Positions 1 to 11,163 of a stretch of DNA of 38,767 nucleotides are shown piece after piece (the stretch's first letter is position 1; the number at the start of each line of letters is the position of its first letter). The notes beneath the pieces were generated by a model that did no database searches, was not told where the DNA came from, and was given only the letters and a program-made list of their open reading frames with translations. This DNA is from Gnetum montanum (lineage: Eukaryota > Streptophyta > Gnetopsida > Gnetales > Gnetaceae): assembly GCA_015680685.1 (NCBI GenBank), contig MNCI01011925.1, positions 990,806-1,029,572 of the forward strand, read 5' to 3'. The position numbers were made by a program, and so were the translations under genes.

Positions 1-723
1 TGGATCTGCATCCGACGAATCTGCAGGAACCTTCTAAACCATTGTAGCCCGCACAATGGAAACCGCTACGGCCTACAAAACTTAACAGCAAATCGGGGTT
101 TCAACAAGGCGTGACTCCTTTCTCCGTGTATTTTGTAGATGAGGGTTTCGATTTTTTTTTTCAAAAGTAATGTCCCTGCGTTAGCAAAGATGTCTGTCTA
201 CGCCAGGATGAATATCGCACAGCGGGTGGTGTTAAACATTTTTCTGCGGCATGCATTTTCGAGGGAAAACGCAGTCTTCCTTTACCTTCACTGATATTAT
301 CCTCATTGCCGTGATCAGCAGGTATACGGTGGATGTTGGTCTTCCTTTCCTTTGCATAATTTTCCAAAACGATGGAGGCGTTGCTAATTTTTATTTTCTT
401 TTTTGTTTGTCAAGGAGTTTCAAATGTTATCTTAAGGATATAACCGGGTTTAATCAACCAGGATCTCAACTTAGTGCTTTCCAAGTAAATAACATACTTC
501 CTTCCTTGCTATAGTACTATCCTCTGATATTTAATAAAGGAATAATCTGTCACTTTCATCTTACATCCAGAAGGCTTCAACATCAAATTCTTTACCAGTG
601 AATTACTCCTCTAAAAACACCCAACCCTCAACACTAAAGCTGTAATTTACTTGTAAATTGACAACCATAGATTCTTCCAATGTTTAATAAAATATTTCAA
701 CTATTCCATGGAATGGCCAAATG
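1..723. other. Left flank, no gene recognised
   Basis: I see no coding signal here. The only open frames are short, lack family motifs and mostly begin with non-ATG codons. The sequence is moderately AT-rich with a T-run near 150-162. It stops resembling the Gypsy gag at about 724, so it is either the host flank of a truncated element 2 or a later insertion in it. Confidence 0.5.
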
Positions 724-1931
724 TGCCAACACATACATTCCAAGGGTTCTCCTTATTTCATGCCTAAGTCCATCTACAAGATGGCGTAGTTGATCTCGCT
801 GCGAATAATCATGGTCGGGGAAACAATGTAAAAGTGCATAATAATGGCCCATGGAAACATCCAAGGATTCATGATTTCCCTGCTTCCATCCTTGGATTTG
901 GTTCCACAGGTTAGAAACTTAGGCATACATTTGGTATTTATCATTAAACAGTTCTAACATCATACTCCATCTTCAAATGGATTTCGGTTCTAAGGACCGG
1001 TACCAGCTTTCCGCTTCTTTCACCAGTGTCCTTGGGAACAACTTCAGTTTTTGCCACTCATTTTCTATGTTCTGCAAGGCACATGCATCACGGAATGCTT
1101 GTAGATGGTTTTGAGGATCAACGTTGTATCCCCCCTCAAATCGTGGGATGTTATTTATGTCTAACCTCTTGATCCTACTATCTTTTTGGCGCCTAGTGGA
1201 AATTCTTACAACCTCTATTATGTCTAACATGCTTCTAGGTGCAAGTAGGGGTTCTTCATGGTCATCTCATTCATAGCGTCTGTGATGTCTATGCAGTTCC
1301 CTACTCTCCCTTCTTTCATGCCTTGATTCTTTAGAATGCCCTTGTCCTCGTTCTCGACTATCTCATCGGTGTTTTTCGCTTCGTTTACCCTTATCCTCAC
1401 GATTAGTTTCCTTATGGCTACATCCGGATACAAAAGGAGAGAGTGAATGTGATGATGAAGGTGAAGAAGAAGGAGAACCATCATCATGATGGTGTTTTCT
1501 ACCTTCTCTTCTGTGGTCCCAACCACGACCGTGGTCACGCTCAGAATGTCCACCCTTATCGTGTGTTTGTGTTCCCTCATTGAACATTTCATGTTCGTGG
1601 GGATCAGAACTAGGGTTGTGAACTGTGGAGTGTAAGTTCTGATACACCACCTCCTGACCATTGTTAGGAGGAGGAACATCATTTGGTGGGAAACTTGTTG
1701 AAGCAGGTTCACCATCTTCAATTTCGCTTAAGACATACAGAGCATTATAGGGTCATTTACCCTTCAAAGATGTATGATATCACTCCTGCTGCAAGTCCCT
1801 TTGACGTTGCGCTTCTATGTGATGGTAATGCCTTGTGTCATGATCGCATGTAATGTACTCTGCGTACAAGGATGACATGCCTATTCGTGAAAGAGCACGA
1901 AGGAGCATGTTCGGGATTGATCGATCTAGGG
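724..1931 (-). pseudogene. Gag of Gypsy element 2, truncated
   Basis: Gag forms the virus-like particle of LTR retrotransposons. The minus strand encodes a charged, His/Ser-rich N-terminal part (about 1860-1300) and then the retrotransposon gag core (1230-973 and on to about 724). Core motifs include IPRFEGGYN, DPQ-HLQAF, NEWQKLKLFP and EAESWYRSLEP, all shared almost word for word with gag of element 1 at 3795-4163. Several in-frame stops break it, for example near 1360 and 905. Similarity ends at about 724, shortly after the residues GMYV, so the zinc-knuckle region is missing. It is a dead fragment. Confidence 0.8.
1927..1931. repeat. Target-site duplication, left copy (AGGGG)
   Basis: AGGGG lies directly before the left LTR of element 1 and recurs at 15136-15140 directly after the right LTR, the 5 bp expected of LTR-element integration. 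The run of Gs makes the edge uncertain by one base. Confidence 0.7.
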
Positions 1932-2056
1932 GTGATCAAGTGTCATTAGTCGATGCGTCGACTACGCCGCGTATACGTAGCCACGTCGACGCGGCCCTGT
2001 CGACATAGCCTTTCATGCGTCGACGTCGCCCCATTTACGCAGAGCCTATTTCGGCC

Positions 2057-2063
2057 TATAAAT
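2057..2063 (+). promoter_or_regulatory. TATA box of element 1 5' LTR
   Basis: TATAAAT follows a CG-rich U3 and is kept unchanged in the 3' LTR (14362-14368). Element 2 has the same TATAAATAAG word in the equivalent place. It would place transcription start about 30 bases downstream. Confidence 0.7.
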
Positions 2064-2640
2064 AAGAGGGCCTTCTACCTCATTTAGGTACCTTTCAGTT
2101 AGTTGTAGCAAAGCTCTTGTAATTTTTTTCCGCAAGAGATAGAATATTTCCCAAGTGCTCACAGCAGGTGTAAGAAAAGTGATCAGCTCTTTATTTGAGC
2201 GTTGATGTATCTAAGCCCATTGGCGTGATGGCAATAAAGACAAACTATTCAAGCATTCCTTGCAGCATTTGGACTTAGCTATTTTATGCATTCAGTAGTT
2301 TAATATGTTTATGCTTTGTTAATTACTTGTTAATTACTTAAGTTTCTATTATTATTATCTTAATCGCTATTGCTCATTCGTAGTTCATAAAGGCCATAAG
2401 TACGACCATCTTGAACGTAAATCAAACACTTGGTAAACCCAGCGACGCTTAACGTCTGGTAACCCAGAAGTGTTAGGAGATGCTCAGAACGTGCTCAGAA
2501 GATGGGATCGGATACTTATGCTAGGAATAGTTAGAGTACAAGCCAGGATAATTATAGATTAGATAATAGTTTATTCCTTAATTTTCATACCTTAATTAGT
2601 CACCAAAAGATAAGTAAAAAGCTACAAAAATCACTAGCCT

Positions 2641-2685
2641 TAATCTCACTTAACCATTGCAAACAGAACCTCACAAGTGAGATTA
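2641..2685 (+). other. LTR hairpin, covarying with element 2
   Basis: The arms TAATCTCACTT (2641-2651) and AAGTGAGATTA (2675-2685) are perfectly complementary over 11 bp, with a 23-base loop starting AACCA. With one bulged T the stem extends by two more pairs. The same place in element 2 has a different but equally perfect 11-bp stem, which argues that pairing is selected. It lies well downstream of the TATA box, so it would be in the transcript. Confidence 0.75.
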
Positions 2686-2832
2686 GGAAGGCAATGACCG
2701 TTCTAACCCAAGGTTTCACTGGTTAGAGTCTGGTGTATGGTAAGTGCTTACAGTCTACGGAATTCGACCAAGTTGCGTGTGAACACCTATGATTCATATG
2801 TTTAGGCATAGGGGTACCTAGCCGCTCATCAT

Positions 2833-2850
2833 TGGTGTCGTTTCCAGGGA
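2833..2850 (+). other. Primer-binding site of element 1 (tRNA-Asp-like)
   Basis: TGGTGTCGTTTCCAGGGA begins one base after the LTR. It matches the common plant Gypsy tRNA-Asp site (TGGCGCCGTTGCCGGGGA, recalled from family knowledge) at 14 of 18 positions, and three of the four differences are transitions. Reverse transcription would prime here. Confidence 0.7.
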
Positions 2851-3233
2851 TTGTTAGTCTTACATGCATCATCTAACCTTAGTGAAATTATCATTCAAGT
2901 CATTGGAACAGACCTAGGATAGAAACATTTACGAACACTAGGCGGATTAAAGTAAATAGTAAGGTACATCGATCACATGGACCATCTAACGTCCAATATG
3001 TCTTCTCATAGGAGAGAGGTATCCAACCCACCAATGCCACAAGAATGTTGGGTGGTATACAAGCATCCCAATGATTATGTCCCTCACTTCACTTTCCTCC
3101 TACATTAGGATGAGCATCTATGATGGTGGCACATGAAGGGCAGCATTGTGCTACTGCCCGACCGATCAGCTCCTGTGATGCTATATCACAATCTGGCAGA
3201 TTAGGCATCTAAGATCGTGGAGCGGAGTATGTC

Positions 3234-5500
3234 ATGGAGGACCATGACTACCAGGACCATCATCCCATTGAGGCTCAACGAGCACGAGATAAGCAGCAGG
3301 CAGACAGATATGAACATCAGAAGGGGAAATAATTCAGTAACCCCTTATTCTCACAAGGGCTGTAGGACGATGGGAATCCCATCTTTCATGATACCCATTC
3401 GACCGAACTTCCCCTGGGGCAGCAAATCCTCCATTCCATCACTTAGAACAAGCCTCTCATTGACCAAGATCCTCAAGGGGATGGAGGATCACATAGTAAG
3501 GATGGACAGGTTGATCGAGGTCGTCATCAGGGTAGAGAGGGAGATCGACACCGGAGTGGTGGTGATACCTCTGCTTCTTTTCCATCCTCTCGCTCTCATA
3601 CACCTTAATCAAGCTCAGGATCTGAATGTAACCAGGGTAGGAACGGGTGAAAGGATGATGGTAAGAAGGTTCAGAAGGAACAATGTGAGGAAACGCATGA
3701 CCAATCGCGTGATGCTCATCGGCATCAAAGGAGGGGTAGTCGGAATCGTCATAGACATCATGGTCCTCAGCAAAACTATGATTCAGATGAGCCGTTGTTG
3801 GCTACTCAGAGCATGCTCCAAATCATTGAGGCAATCCAAATCCCTAGTAGGCACATGAAGAATAGCCGGATCAACCGCGTTAATATGAACAACATCCCTA
3901 GATTTGAAGGGGGATACAATTGTGATCCACAGACTCACCTACAGGCATTCCATGATGCCTACACCCTACAGAACATTGACAATGATTGGCAGAAGCTAAA
4001 GCTATTCCCTTGCACGCTCATCAAAGAAGCTGAAAGTTGGTACCGATCCTTGGAACCGGAATCAATCAAAAGATGGAGTATGATGCTTGAAATTTTCAAT
4101 GACAAGTATCAAACGTACTCTAGAGTGGCAAATCTGAAACGGCAGATCCAAGGTTGGAAATAAGGAAATCATGAACCCTTGGATGCCGCCATGAGCAGGT
4201 ACTACTCATTATTGCATCGATGCCCTAGTTATGGTTATTCCCAGCAAGCATAGCTTTGCCACATCATTGATGGGCTTTGTTTTGAAATGCAAAAGACCCT
4301 TGGCATGTACGCCCAGGGACAACTGTTGGAGCTAAGGGCCCATCAATTACAGCACCTCATTGAACAAGTGGCCAAGGAGGAAGGAGAACTTCAGAAAAAG
4401 GAGAGTGTAGAAGAATTCAACTGGGATCCTTCCCTTAGAAAAAGGAAGGTCCGATTTTGTGACAAGGAGGATGAATCACCACTGAAAGCAGCGGTGAATC
4501 GAAAGACTTTGCTGTTACAAAAGTTCACATCTAAAATATCGAGAAAGGTGGATAAGATGTGGAACTCTTTGCACGAAAGAGTCCAAAGTATGTTGAAAAT
4601 CATAGAGGAGTCCAGAGAACAAGGTAATGACCACGATCGACACAGGAAGAAGGAAGCTGAACGTACCCAATATAAGGGTAAGGGTAAAGTTGTTGTAGTA
4701 GAGCAGGTTGCAGACTCTGACACCGAGGAGGATGATGAATGTGGCATATGCCAATATGAACATCCTAAGGGATGCTATCCTGTGGTTTCACATCTTCAAG
4801 AGTCTGGGGTGTACGCATTGAACACTCGCTTGGCACAGCAGCAAACACCTTGAAGGTTGCCTTATCCACAAGGTAATTCAAGGTGGTTCCACTAGCAGCA
4901 GCAAGGATACTATCCAAGTGGAGCGCCACCACAATCGTACGAATACTTCCAACAGTGGCAGCACCCACAAGCGTGGGGAATGCCACCTCCAAGGCATCAG
5001 TACCCTTACAAATAGCCAGATCCATATGGGTACTACGTTCAGCAACCAGTCTCCCCACGGGACTCTTCTAGTCATGCAACCTTTCAAAGTCATTACCACC
5101 CCCCGAAATATTTTGACCTCAATCTCCATCACCCATGGAGGACAACCCACATCTCTTCTATCCTCCATCACCTTCTCCTACCACTCCTCCATCACATCCC
5201 ACTCAGCTGCCACCTGCTCCACCAATGCAGGGAGAGATACTGCCAGAGCCATAGCAACGAAATGCTACAAGGGTTGTTAACTTACAACCGGCACCTCAAC
5301 CGACTGGACCGAAACCCAATCCATGAAAATGTCCTTTTTTCTGGCCCAATAATTTGAACATACCCTCACATACACCTGTGGCCAGTGCCTATGAACCTAC
5401 AAGCACCTCCACTACTCCACCACCAGAGCAGCCTTCAAGCCAACTACACTCCAACATCCAAACGGTCATGCTCATACATGTTGTGACCGACTAGATTAAG
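3234..5500 (+). pseudogene. Gag (and gag-pro linker) of Gypsy element 1
   Basis: The frame starting at ATG 3234 runs through the gag core to 4853 in one phase with several stops (for example 3330 and 4161). The order is: a charged N-terminus; the gag core at 3795-4163 (IPRFEGGYN, HLQAFHDAY, NDWQKLKLFP, EAESWYRSLEP); a Lys/Glu-rich, probably helical stretch (4287-4730); and a zinc-knuckle-like CGICQYEHPKGC at 4740-4775. After that comes a Pro/Gln/Tyr-rich tail (about 4860-5300) whose repeated YPSG, MPPP-HQYPY and YVQQPVSP words are shared with element 3. The knuckle spacing C-x2-C-x3-H-x3-C differs from the usual C-x2-C-x4-H-x4-C. Confidence 0.82.
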
Positions 5501-5539
5501 GCAAGTCATCTTCCCTGGAAATTGACTAATCCGGGAAGC

Positions 5540-8500
5540 CCCCTCATCTATCTTCAAGTGGCAGGGAATGAGCCATGCAAAGCTCTCCTAGACTCGGGGT
5601 TAAGGATCAATTTGATCTTTCACGATATATACAAGAACTAGAATTTTCCCCTACTAAAGAAGAGCAACATCCAGCTCTAGTTAGTAGACTAGTCCATCAC
5701 CATTTCTTTGGGATTGGTGGAGGACATTGTAACCACAGTTTGTGGGTGGTCCTATCCTACTGATTTCCTGGTCATCCATGTGAAGAACTGCAAGGGGAAC
5801 TTCCCAATCATTATGGGAAGTGCTTGGCTAAGCATGATGGACGCACGACTAGGACTCCGAGATCTGTCCCTTCAAATTTCAAAGGAAAATCCTTTAGGGA
5901 AGATCGAGAAGAAGCACGTACCATGCATCACGTATAGTGACTCAAGGTGCAACTGTGTGCAGCAATTATGGTCCACTAAGCGGATATCCATTCAAGGATG
6001 CAGTCGGTGTACTGAGGAATCACCTGTTCAACCGTGCCTGTACGCAGTAGCCACTAACTAAGAGGGCACCTAGTGGCTGACAATTGATCCTACTAGCAGC
6101 ACATTGTGCATGGAACCGTCTGAGGGGCTTGTGCAAGCCTATGTTGAAAGCATAGATGAAATGGAAGAGGTTCATCAACAGGTCTCTACTGTTAATGACC
6201 AAGATGACTAGGGGAAGCTGAAAATCCCTAAGAGCTTCAAACAAGAGCCCCTGGAGCTAAATTTTTTACCAGCTCACTTGGAATATGCATTTTTCCAAAA
6301 TGGAAAGCTGGTAATTATCAATGACACTCTTGCTCCTGAACAGAAAAAGAGATTGCTGAAGGTGGTAAACAAATGGGTTGCTATGTTTGCATGGTCATAT
6401 CCTAAGTTGATTGGAGTTGATCCTAGGGTCTGCCAGCATCAGATCTATATTGACCCTTCCATAAAGCCACGACGATAGCCACAAAGATGATTGAATCCAA
6501 AACTGAAGCAGGTCATAAAGGATGAAATCAAACAATTGCTAAAGGAAGGGTTCATCTATTCTATTGCCAATAGCGAATGGGTCAACCCACTCGTTATTGT
6601 GCCAAAAAAAGGTGGCAAATGGAGGGTCTGTATTTATTTCCGGTTGCTCAACATGGCTACCTTCAAGGATCATTTTCCACTCCCATTTGTGGACCAAGTT
6701 TTGGACACCATCGCAGGGCACCGCTACTACAGCTTTTTGGATGGTTATAGTGGTTATAACCAAATCCAAATAGCACTAGAGGACCAGGCCAAAAAAACGT
6801 TCACAAGTCCATGGGGGACTTTCGCATACAAGAGATGCCCTTTGGCCTATTTAATGCACCTACTACGTTCCAACGCCTTGTCCTAAGCATCTTCCAGCAA
6901 CAAATCGGCAATGGGGTAGAAGTCTTCATGGATGACTTCTCTACCTATGGGGCCACATTCGAGTAAGCCTTGGACCATCTTGAGTAGGTTCTAAAAAGGT
7001 GTGTAGACACTATTCTACTGCTCAATTGGCAAAAAAGCCATTTGATGGTCCAAGAAGGCATTGTGTTGGGGCACCGCATCTCACAAACAAGGATTAGCAT
7101 GGATCTTAAAAAGATCAGGGTCATCCAAGAAATCACCCACCAACCAAGTACCTTCAAAGATGTTCGATCATTCCTTGGACACACTGGTTACTACTAGCGC
7201 TTCATTGAAAACTTCTCAAAGATCGCCAAGCCATTGGTAGAACTTATAAAGAAGAATGCTCTGTTCATCTGGACCAAGGAGTGCGAATCAGCATTCCAAT
7301 TGCTTAAACAGAAACTTGTAGAAAATCTAGTTGTACGAGCACCTGATTGGTCTAGACCCTTTCACATTATGACGGATGCATCCAGCTATGCCTTAGAAGC
7401 CATGCTTACATAGTGTGATGATCAGAAACGTCCATATTATATCCACTGTGCAAGCCGTAGCATTGTGGGTGCGCAGCTCAACTACACCACCATTGAAAAG
7501 GAGTTGATGGCAGTGGTATTCACCTTGGAAAAATTTTGGCACTATGTGCTCAGATACGAGGCGTTTGTGCATACTGACCACAGTGCTATCCGGTTCCTGA
7601 TGAACAAACCAACGGTGAGCCCCTACATCATCTAGTGGCTGGTGATTCTTTAAGAGTTTGATCTCACCATGGTAGATCGGAAGGGGACGGAGAATGTGGT
7701 TGCTGACCACTTGTCTCAGTTACGATGGGGTGACAAAAAAGAGGAGGAGCCCTTCTCCGACCAATTTCCAGATGAACTCCTCTTCACAGGTGCAGTCGAT
7801 CCGCAAGTACCCAAGGAATCCCCTTGGTTCAACTGCATCCTCACCTACCTCACAACCAAGGTACTGCCAAAGGAGTGGAATCATCGGCAGAAACAACAGT
7901 TTCTCCATAAGGCCAAGCATTTCATGGAAATCAACGACCACCTTTACAAGGTGTGCGCAGATGGCATGGTTCAATGGTGTGTCCCTGATGATGATACACT
8001 ACACGTCTTCCAAGATGCTCACAAGGGCCCTTGTGGGGGCCACTATTCTGGACGTCACACAGTGATTAAGATCCTACTTGAAGGGTATTACTGGCCCACA
8101 ATTTTCAAGGATGCACAATGGTTCGCCTACACCTCCAAATGATGCCAAAAAGATGGTGGGATGTCGGCATGGTTGGAGGGACCTCAACAGTGGATCCAGC
8201 CACTGGAGCCCTTCAACATCTAACGTATCGACTTCATGGGACCCATCACACCCTTGTCAAATGAAAAGGCATACATCATCGTAGCGGTGGACTACTATAC
8301 AAAGTGGGCAGAAGCGGTAGCCGTCGTCAATTGTTCTTCAAACACTGCTGCAGGATTTGTCCAGCAACAAATCGTTAATAGGTTTGAAGTACCACGTGCA
8401 CTCATTGCTGATAATGGGACTCATTTTATGGGTGTCACTTTTTGGAAACTCATGAAAAACTTGCAGGTCATCCATAAATTTACAACTCCCTATCACCCCC

Positions 8501-9060
8501 AAGCCAACAGGCAGGCCGAAGTCACCAATAGGAAGATCACCAAAATCCTTACTCGAACCATCAACAAATACAAGAGGAATTGGAGTACCAAACTTAACGA
8601 TGTCCTATGGGCCTATCGCTCCACTTGGAAATTTCCTGTAGGGTACTCTCCCTATGAGTTAGTGTACAGAAAGTTACCAACACTTCCAATTCAGGCCGAA
8701 CTCCGCACACTATCCACCGCTAGTGACTTAGGCCTTGATCTCCCACTATCACAATGAGAACGACTCATCAATTTAAGTGTGCTAGATGAGAACCAATTAG
8801 TGGCCCTCTCTTCCAATGAGATCTACAAGGCCTATAACAAAAAATAACATGATCTTAGGATTTGGAAGGTCACATTTAGATGTAGAGACAAAGTGTTGTA
8901 TTGGAACCCCTCATACGTATCTCAATCAACCAAGTTCTAAACACTGTGGGAGGGACCTTACATTGTCTCTGAAACCTTCCCATCTAGGGCCTTGCTTATC
9001 CAAAAACCTAAGGACCCCACCAAAACCTAGTTAGTCAACTGCCAATAACTGAAACCTTTC
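5540..9060 (+). pseudogene. Protease-RT-RNase H-integrase (pol) of Gypsy element 1
   Basis: Aspartic protease: active-site D-S-G at 5591-5599, then the flap/core at 5708-5900 with FPIIMG. Reverse transcriptase: about 6278-7330, with WRVC, DGYSGYNQI, MPFGLFNAP and the FMDD catalytic box (6925-6936). RNase H: about 7360-7720, with TDAS, EKELMAVVF and TDHSAI. Integrase: a zinc-binding stretch near 8030-8145, then the DDE triad at 8230 (D), 8410 (D) and 8518 (E), giving the standard D-x35-E spacing, with HPQ just before the Glu. Breaks include TAG at 6476, TGA at 6488, a one-base loss at about 6834 that moves RT to another frame, and further stops in RNase H and integrase. All catalytic residues remain, but the product cannot be made. 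Confidence 0.9.
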
Positions 9061-9749
9061 CGTGAACTCCACTCAACTAGTGCAACCACCTCGTCATCAC
9101 CAGGACAACCTTGCTCCATTTTTCGCGTCTCCTTCTTTCCACCTAGTCGTGGGGGAGACCATCATCCCTGTTGATCCATTCCACTACACCCCTCACTATT
9201 TTGAAATTTTTTGTTTTACACCTTTTTTTTTTTCACCATCATTCATATGTTTGCAAATTCTTTCTACATTTTTTCCTTTCTTTGATTATTTTTCTTTTCT
9301 TTATGTATGTTTCATTTTTTGCGTAATTACTAATACATAGTCGTATTACCTTCAGATGTCTAGCGTGGATGGTTTTCATTACGATGGATAATGTACACTA
9401 GTCCACCTAGTTGTCTGGTTCCCGCTCTCGCATGGTTGTCTTTGAACTTTACATCTATTTTCCATTCATAACATCGGCAGTGAGTTCACGTCATCCACCC
9501 ATTCATCCACTCCATGGTTTTTCTTATGTTGAGAACATGCAACCCCTTCACTTAAAAACATTATAATTAATGTGTGACTTGTGTTGTTCCCAGACTCGGG
9601 GATGACCCAATGGTTTGAATTAGATGTGACTTCAAGGGAAATGCAATATTCATCGCTCTGTTCTATCCCATGGGTTGTTGGTATGTCCTTACAGATTTCC
9701 TACTACTCCACATCCTTCTCTCCAAGGAAGATTCCAGGCAATTCGACCT

Positions 9750-9968
9750 TGCATGGTGTGGTCCTCATCAAAAAATTCAAAAAAAAAAGAAAAAGAAAAG
9801 AAGAAACAGAAAAAAGACAAAAGAAAAGAAATAAACATGAGGATTCAAAGCACACCCCTTAGTCGAATGCATGCAAACATGCATGGGTCTTTGCATGGTG
9901 TGGTTCCCCTAAAAAAGAAAAGAAAAAATAAACAAATCACTATGTGGAAATCTAAAGCACACCCCTTA
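9750..9968 (+). repeat. Two-copy diverged tandem repeat with A/G-rich cores
   Basis: Copy 1 (about 9751-9861) and copy 2 (about 9894-9969) both begin TGCATGGTGTGGT, run through an A/G-rich tract ending AAATAAACA, and close with AAAGCACACCCCTTAG. The copies differ mainly in the length of the purine tract. Confidence 0.75.
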
Positions 9969-10977
9969 GATAGCCTCTCATGGGCTACAAGCACTAGTTA
10001 TGGGACTTTCTTGGTCCCCTCTAACTTCGTCCCGTTTCACTTCCTTCCTCTCACGTTTGTTGGAGTGGTGTTTCTCTGTGGATGCATTCCTACTTCCTTA
10101 GGGAATGGCCGAGGCTTCGTCTATTGTTGCGATGTCACTGCATGCGACTGGTTTTTGGTCTGACCTTAGGATAGGTTCTATCGGCTCACTTAACCACAAC
10201 TGCACATGGGGTTTTATATGACTGATAATCGGAATTCCATTTTCTCGTATCTCTCTCTCTTCACCCAATTTGCTCCGTAACTCACCTCACTACCTATCTT
10301 ATGTTGTGATAGTTCATCGTGATTTCCATGGCCTTCCCATGCCCTGGCAGGATCTCTTGGGTTGGAGTCTTAACTAGCAAACACCATTTCTTAGCCCCAG
10401 GACCCATGGACCCCAATGTTGGGGCTATGCAGGGGCTACTACAGCTATTGCTTGCTATGGGGAGGACCCACCTACATCTCCTTGGTCCCGCTTGTTAGCC
10501 TCCCATCCTTTGGATTTCGTGGTTGACTAGTTTCTGGGTCCCATCGTTTGATTTCTTCCCCACGGAGTTCTTTTTGAGTGTCATTCTCCTATTTTTGACT
10601 CTTTTTGGAGCCTTGGTTTCCCTCCTCCTATCCTTAGCCATGACCGGGCCTCTCACACGCTTCAACCGCCCCAATTTGGGGTTTCAAATTCATCATTTTA
10701 GGCTTTTTATGGGTTGGTCAACGGGTAAACACCCCTGCGTATATGGGGCCCCGTATACACAGCCTCGACGAAGCAGCGCCTAACCCCTATATATACACCC
10801 GCTACGCTTTGAAATTTTCATCATTTGGAATCCAAATTGAGGGGATATTTTGCCATTTTTTCTACCTAACTCTTCCCAACACGCCTACATTCCATTGCGT
10901 GTCCGCATCAACCGATCCTTGCACTTTTAAGCAACCGAAGATATGCTCTCAGTCGTGGGGGGGTGATGCCTATGTGT

Positions 10978-11010
10978 AATTAATTAATTAGTTAGTTAGT
11001 TAGTTAATTA
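10978..11010. repeat. (TTAA/TTAG)n simple repeat
   Basis: This is an imperfect tetranucleotide run of TAAT, TTAG and TTAA units just before the extra reading frame of element 1. Confidence 0.8.
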
Positions 11011-11163
11011 CGAAAAATTTGGCTCTAACCCATAAACTAACACTCTGGGAGACTTAAAGGAATGCTTGTGCCAACAACATAACTTGGTCAAACTAAGAAG
11101 GTGTATAAGGACCATCTTGAGCTACTTATGCACAGTCTAATTGGTGGTTATGTTTGATTGCAA

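Larger units (their letters stand above)
1932..2831 (+). repeat. 5' LTR of Gypsy element 1
   Basis: It matches the 3' LTR at 14261-15135 along its length. It starts TG (1932, or 1940 if the first TG is not original) and ends CA (2830-2831), one base before the primer site. A TATA box (2057-2063) sits about 120 bp in. The U3 part before the TATA box is CG-rich and contains GTCGAC four times (1956, 1985, 1999, 2019). A strong hairpin lies at 2641-2685. Confidence 0.88.
9061..11163 (+). other. Long spacer of element 1 between pol and the extra ORF
   Basis: About 2.1 kb carries no recognisable coding sequence. It is T-rich at 9190-9330. A diverged tandem repeat lies at 9750-9968. A TTAA/TTAG simple repeat occupies about 10978-11010. 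I found no splice signal I would defend, although an internal promoter or acceptor for the downstream frame would be expected somewhere here. Confidence 0.6.

Noticed and set aside
1224-1721. Minus-strand frame of 165 codons (many Met/Leu/His)
   Set aside because: It is a shadow frame of the element 2 gag N-terminus. The His/Ser-rich frame at 1650-1363 is the one continuous with the gag core.
3217-3858. Plus-strand frame of 213 codons in the gag region
   Set aside because: It is the wrong phase. Gag similarity to elements 2 and 3 is in the frame from ATG 3234, which joins the core at 3795.
9062-9340. Phe-rich open frame after integrase, at first considered as an envelope-like membrane protein
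   Set aside because: It begins with GTG and comes from a T-rich tract, with no signal peptide or recognisable envelope feature.
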